Notes under the pieces: model-generated
Seen by the model: only the letters and a program-made list of their open reading frames with translations
What the model was told of the DNA's origin: nothing
The model's database searches: none
Shown here: piece after piece, positions 16,584 to 17,500 of the stretch
How positions within the stretch are numbered: position 1 is the first letter of the stretch
How the letters are laid out: each line of letters opens with the position of its first letter
From: Stramonita haemastoma
Taxonomy: Eukaryota; Mollusca; Gastropoda; Neogastropoda; Muricidae
Direction of reading: 5' to 3'
DNA: 17,500 bases
Assembly: GCA_030674155.1 (NCBI GenBank)
Contig: CM060342.1
Coordinates: 6,284,660 to 6,302,159, forward strand
Translations under genes and position numbers: made by a program

Positions 16584-17245
16584 AGGTGTTTCTGAATCAG
16601 ATATCGGGCCAGATTGAAGTTTCGTGTGTTTCTGAATCAGATATGCTGGCAGATTGCACGTTCGTTGCCAGTGTCAGAAGTCGAGTTTCGTTTTGATGTT
16701 TCTTTCTTAAATCGATATGCTGGCAAATTGAATTTTTTCGTTCCCCAGTGTCAGAGTGAGTTCGTTTTGCACTGTGTTTTCTGAATCAGGTATGCTGGCA
16801 GATTGAACGCTTTTGTCCAGTGTCAGAGTCGAAGTTCGTTTTGAATGTTTCTTTCTAAATCAAATATGCTTGCAGATTGAACGTTTTCGTTGAGTTCGTT
16901 TCAGCGTGATGTTTTCTGAATCAGTAGGCTGGCAGTTGAACGCTTTCTTTCCCAGTGTCAGAGTCGAGTTCGTTTTGAATGTTTCTTTCTAATCAGATAT
17001 GCTGCAGATTGAACGTTTTCGTGAGTTCGTTTTCAGCGTGTGTTTCTGAATCAGTGGCTGGCAGATTGAACGCTTTTCGTCACCAGTGTCAGAGTCGAGT
17101 TCGTTTGAATGTTTCTTTCTAAATCAGATATGCTGCAGATTGAACGTTTTCGTTGAGTTCGTTTTCAGCGTGTGTTTCTGAATCAGGTATGCTGGCAGAT
17201 TGAACGTTTTCGTCACCAGTGTCAGAGTCGAGTTCGTCTTGTACG
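16325..17245 (-). repeat. Tandem array 1: 135-bp higher-order unit (75+60 bp), about 7 copies
   Basis: On the minus strand two subunits alternate. Both begin AACGTTCAATCTGCCAGCAT; the 75-bp form ends with the codons for Asn-Glu-Leu-Asp-Ser-Asp-Thr-Gly-Asp-Glu and the 60-bp form with Ala-Glu-Asn-Glu-Leu-Asn-Glu. Ideal translation: Asn-Val-Gln-Ser-Ala-Ser-Ile-Pro-Asp-Ser-Glu plus a 14- or 9-residue tail, so 25+20 residues. The plus strand is closed by stops, so here the coding strand is clear. The central copies (about 16600-17120) have many one- or two-base gains and losses, while the diverged edge copies keep the frame. Confidence 0.9.
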
Positions 17246-17364
17246 TTCGACTTGGGCTGTTGATGAGAAGCAGCTTCGTCTCTGCCTTCTTGCAATTGTT
17301 GTAGCTCCTCTGCAGCTTTCCTGTGCTTCTCGGTCTGTGCATGCTCCCATATAAATGTAGCCAT
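17119..17364 (-). CDS. N-terminal part of a large acidic repetitive protein (hypothetical)
   Basis: Minus-strand frame starting at an ATG in a strong Kozak context (GACC-ATG-G, A at -3 and G at +4). Residues 1-33 (Met-Ala-Thr-Phe-Ile-Trp-Glu-His, then Lys-His-Arg-Lys-Ala-Ala-Glu-Glu-Leu-Gln-Gln-Leu-Gln-Glu) look like a charged amphipathic helix with no signal peptide. From about residue 42 the acidic repeat begins (Asp-Glu-Leu-Asp-Ser-Asp-Thr-Gly-Asp-Glu-Asn-Val-Gln-Ser). The frame ends at residue 81 because one G is missing from a CTGGCAG motif (CTGCAG at 17144), after which a stop appears; restoring the repeat's usual length would carry it on. No family recognised. An intracellular, intrinsically disordered protein is the likeliest reading. 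Confidence 0.5.
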   Translation of the reverse strand: MATFIWEHAQTEKHRKAAEELQQLQEGRDEAASHQQPKSNVQDELDSDTGDENVQSASIPDSETHAENELNENVQSAAYLI

Positions 17365-17500
17365 GGTCGTTTGGATTGGGGAATGGTCTAGGTAAATGTC
17401 ACAGTAAAACAGGATGACTTAGGAGGAGGAAGTGTTTGCGCCAGTGGGGGTGGGGAGGATTTGTCTTTTCACTCTTGTGGTTTTATTTCGTCTGGTTTAT
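17365..17500 (-). other. Sequence upstream of the candidate start codon
   Basis: About 136 bp upstream of the ATG on the minus strand. I see no obvious TATA box or initiator. A Pro/C-rich stretch (CCTCCCCACCCCCACTGG) and a pyrimidine-rich TTTACCTAG that could be a 3' splice acceptor about 25 bp before the ATG are present. The window ends before a promoter can be judged. Confidence 0.3.

Noticed and set aside
12000..17250. A CRISPR array, because of regularly spaced short repeats
   Set aside because: Units are contiguous tandem repeats with no unique spacers, and the window is eukaryotic in character.

Overview
This looks like nuclear DNA from an animal with a repeat-rich genome, most likely a lophotrochozoan and probably a gastropod mollusc. 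Three things suggest this. Long microsatellites of many kinds occur throughout. There are several tRNA-derived SINEs whose bodies resemble repeats I associate with marine molluscs (recognition from memory, not a database hit). The only gene-like open frames are short and lie on the minus strand, with eukaryotic start and splice contexts. I see no prokaryotic operons, rRNA genes, intact tRNA genes, CRISPR arrays or transposase genes.

Layout. Positions 1-1240 are dominated by (TC)n, (CCCT)n and (GA)n tracts. Positions 1340-2700 hold a (GCTGT)n block, a minus-strand SINE, a (GAT)n block and a second minus-strand SINE whose head joins a tRNA-like piece to a 5S-rRNA-like piece. Positions 2960-4300 hold a (GAA)n tract and about 1 kb of (ACT)n. 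Positions 4390-7500 hold two copies of an unidentified dispersed repeat (4394 and 7143), several SINE pieces and a duplicated flank. Positions 7500-9950 are AT-rich intergenic DNA with palindromes, an ETS/CRE-like composite site and (TG)n/(CA)n tracts. Positions 10220-11450 hold two more minus-strand SINEs and a GA-rich tract.

Positions 11500-17400 are different. Four unrelated tandem arrays follow one another, with basic units of 33, 39, 18 and 75+60 bp (a 135-bp higher-order unit), all multiples of three. They are separated by low-repeat segments that stay open on the minus strand. Read on that strand, the locus starts at an ATG in a strong Kozak context (17364), passes an acidic 45-residue repeat array, a small Cys/His-rich zinc-finger-like segment, a six-residue repeat array, a charged linker, a 13-residue array and an 11-residue array, and reaches a near-perfect splice donor at 11524. 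My working model is one large repetitive, mostly disordered protein gene on the minus strand. Its reading frame is broken many times by one- or two-base length changes, most of them where the repeat copies are most alike. Either the assembly consensus is poor inside the arrays or the gene is decaying. No function can be assigned.

Confidence is high for the repeats and their unit sizes, good for the SINEs as SINEs, and moderate to low for the protein-coding reading of the 11.5-17.4 kb locus.
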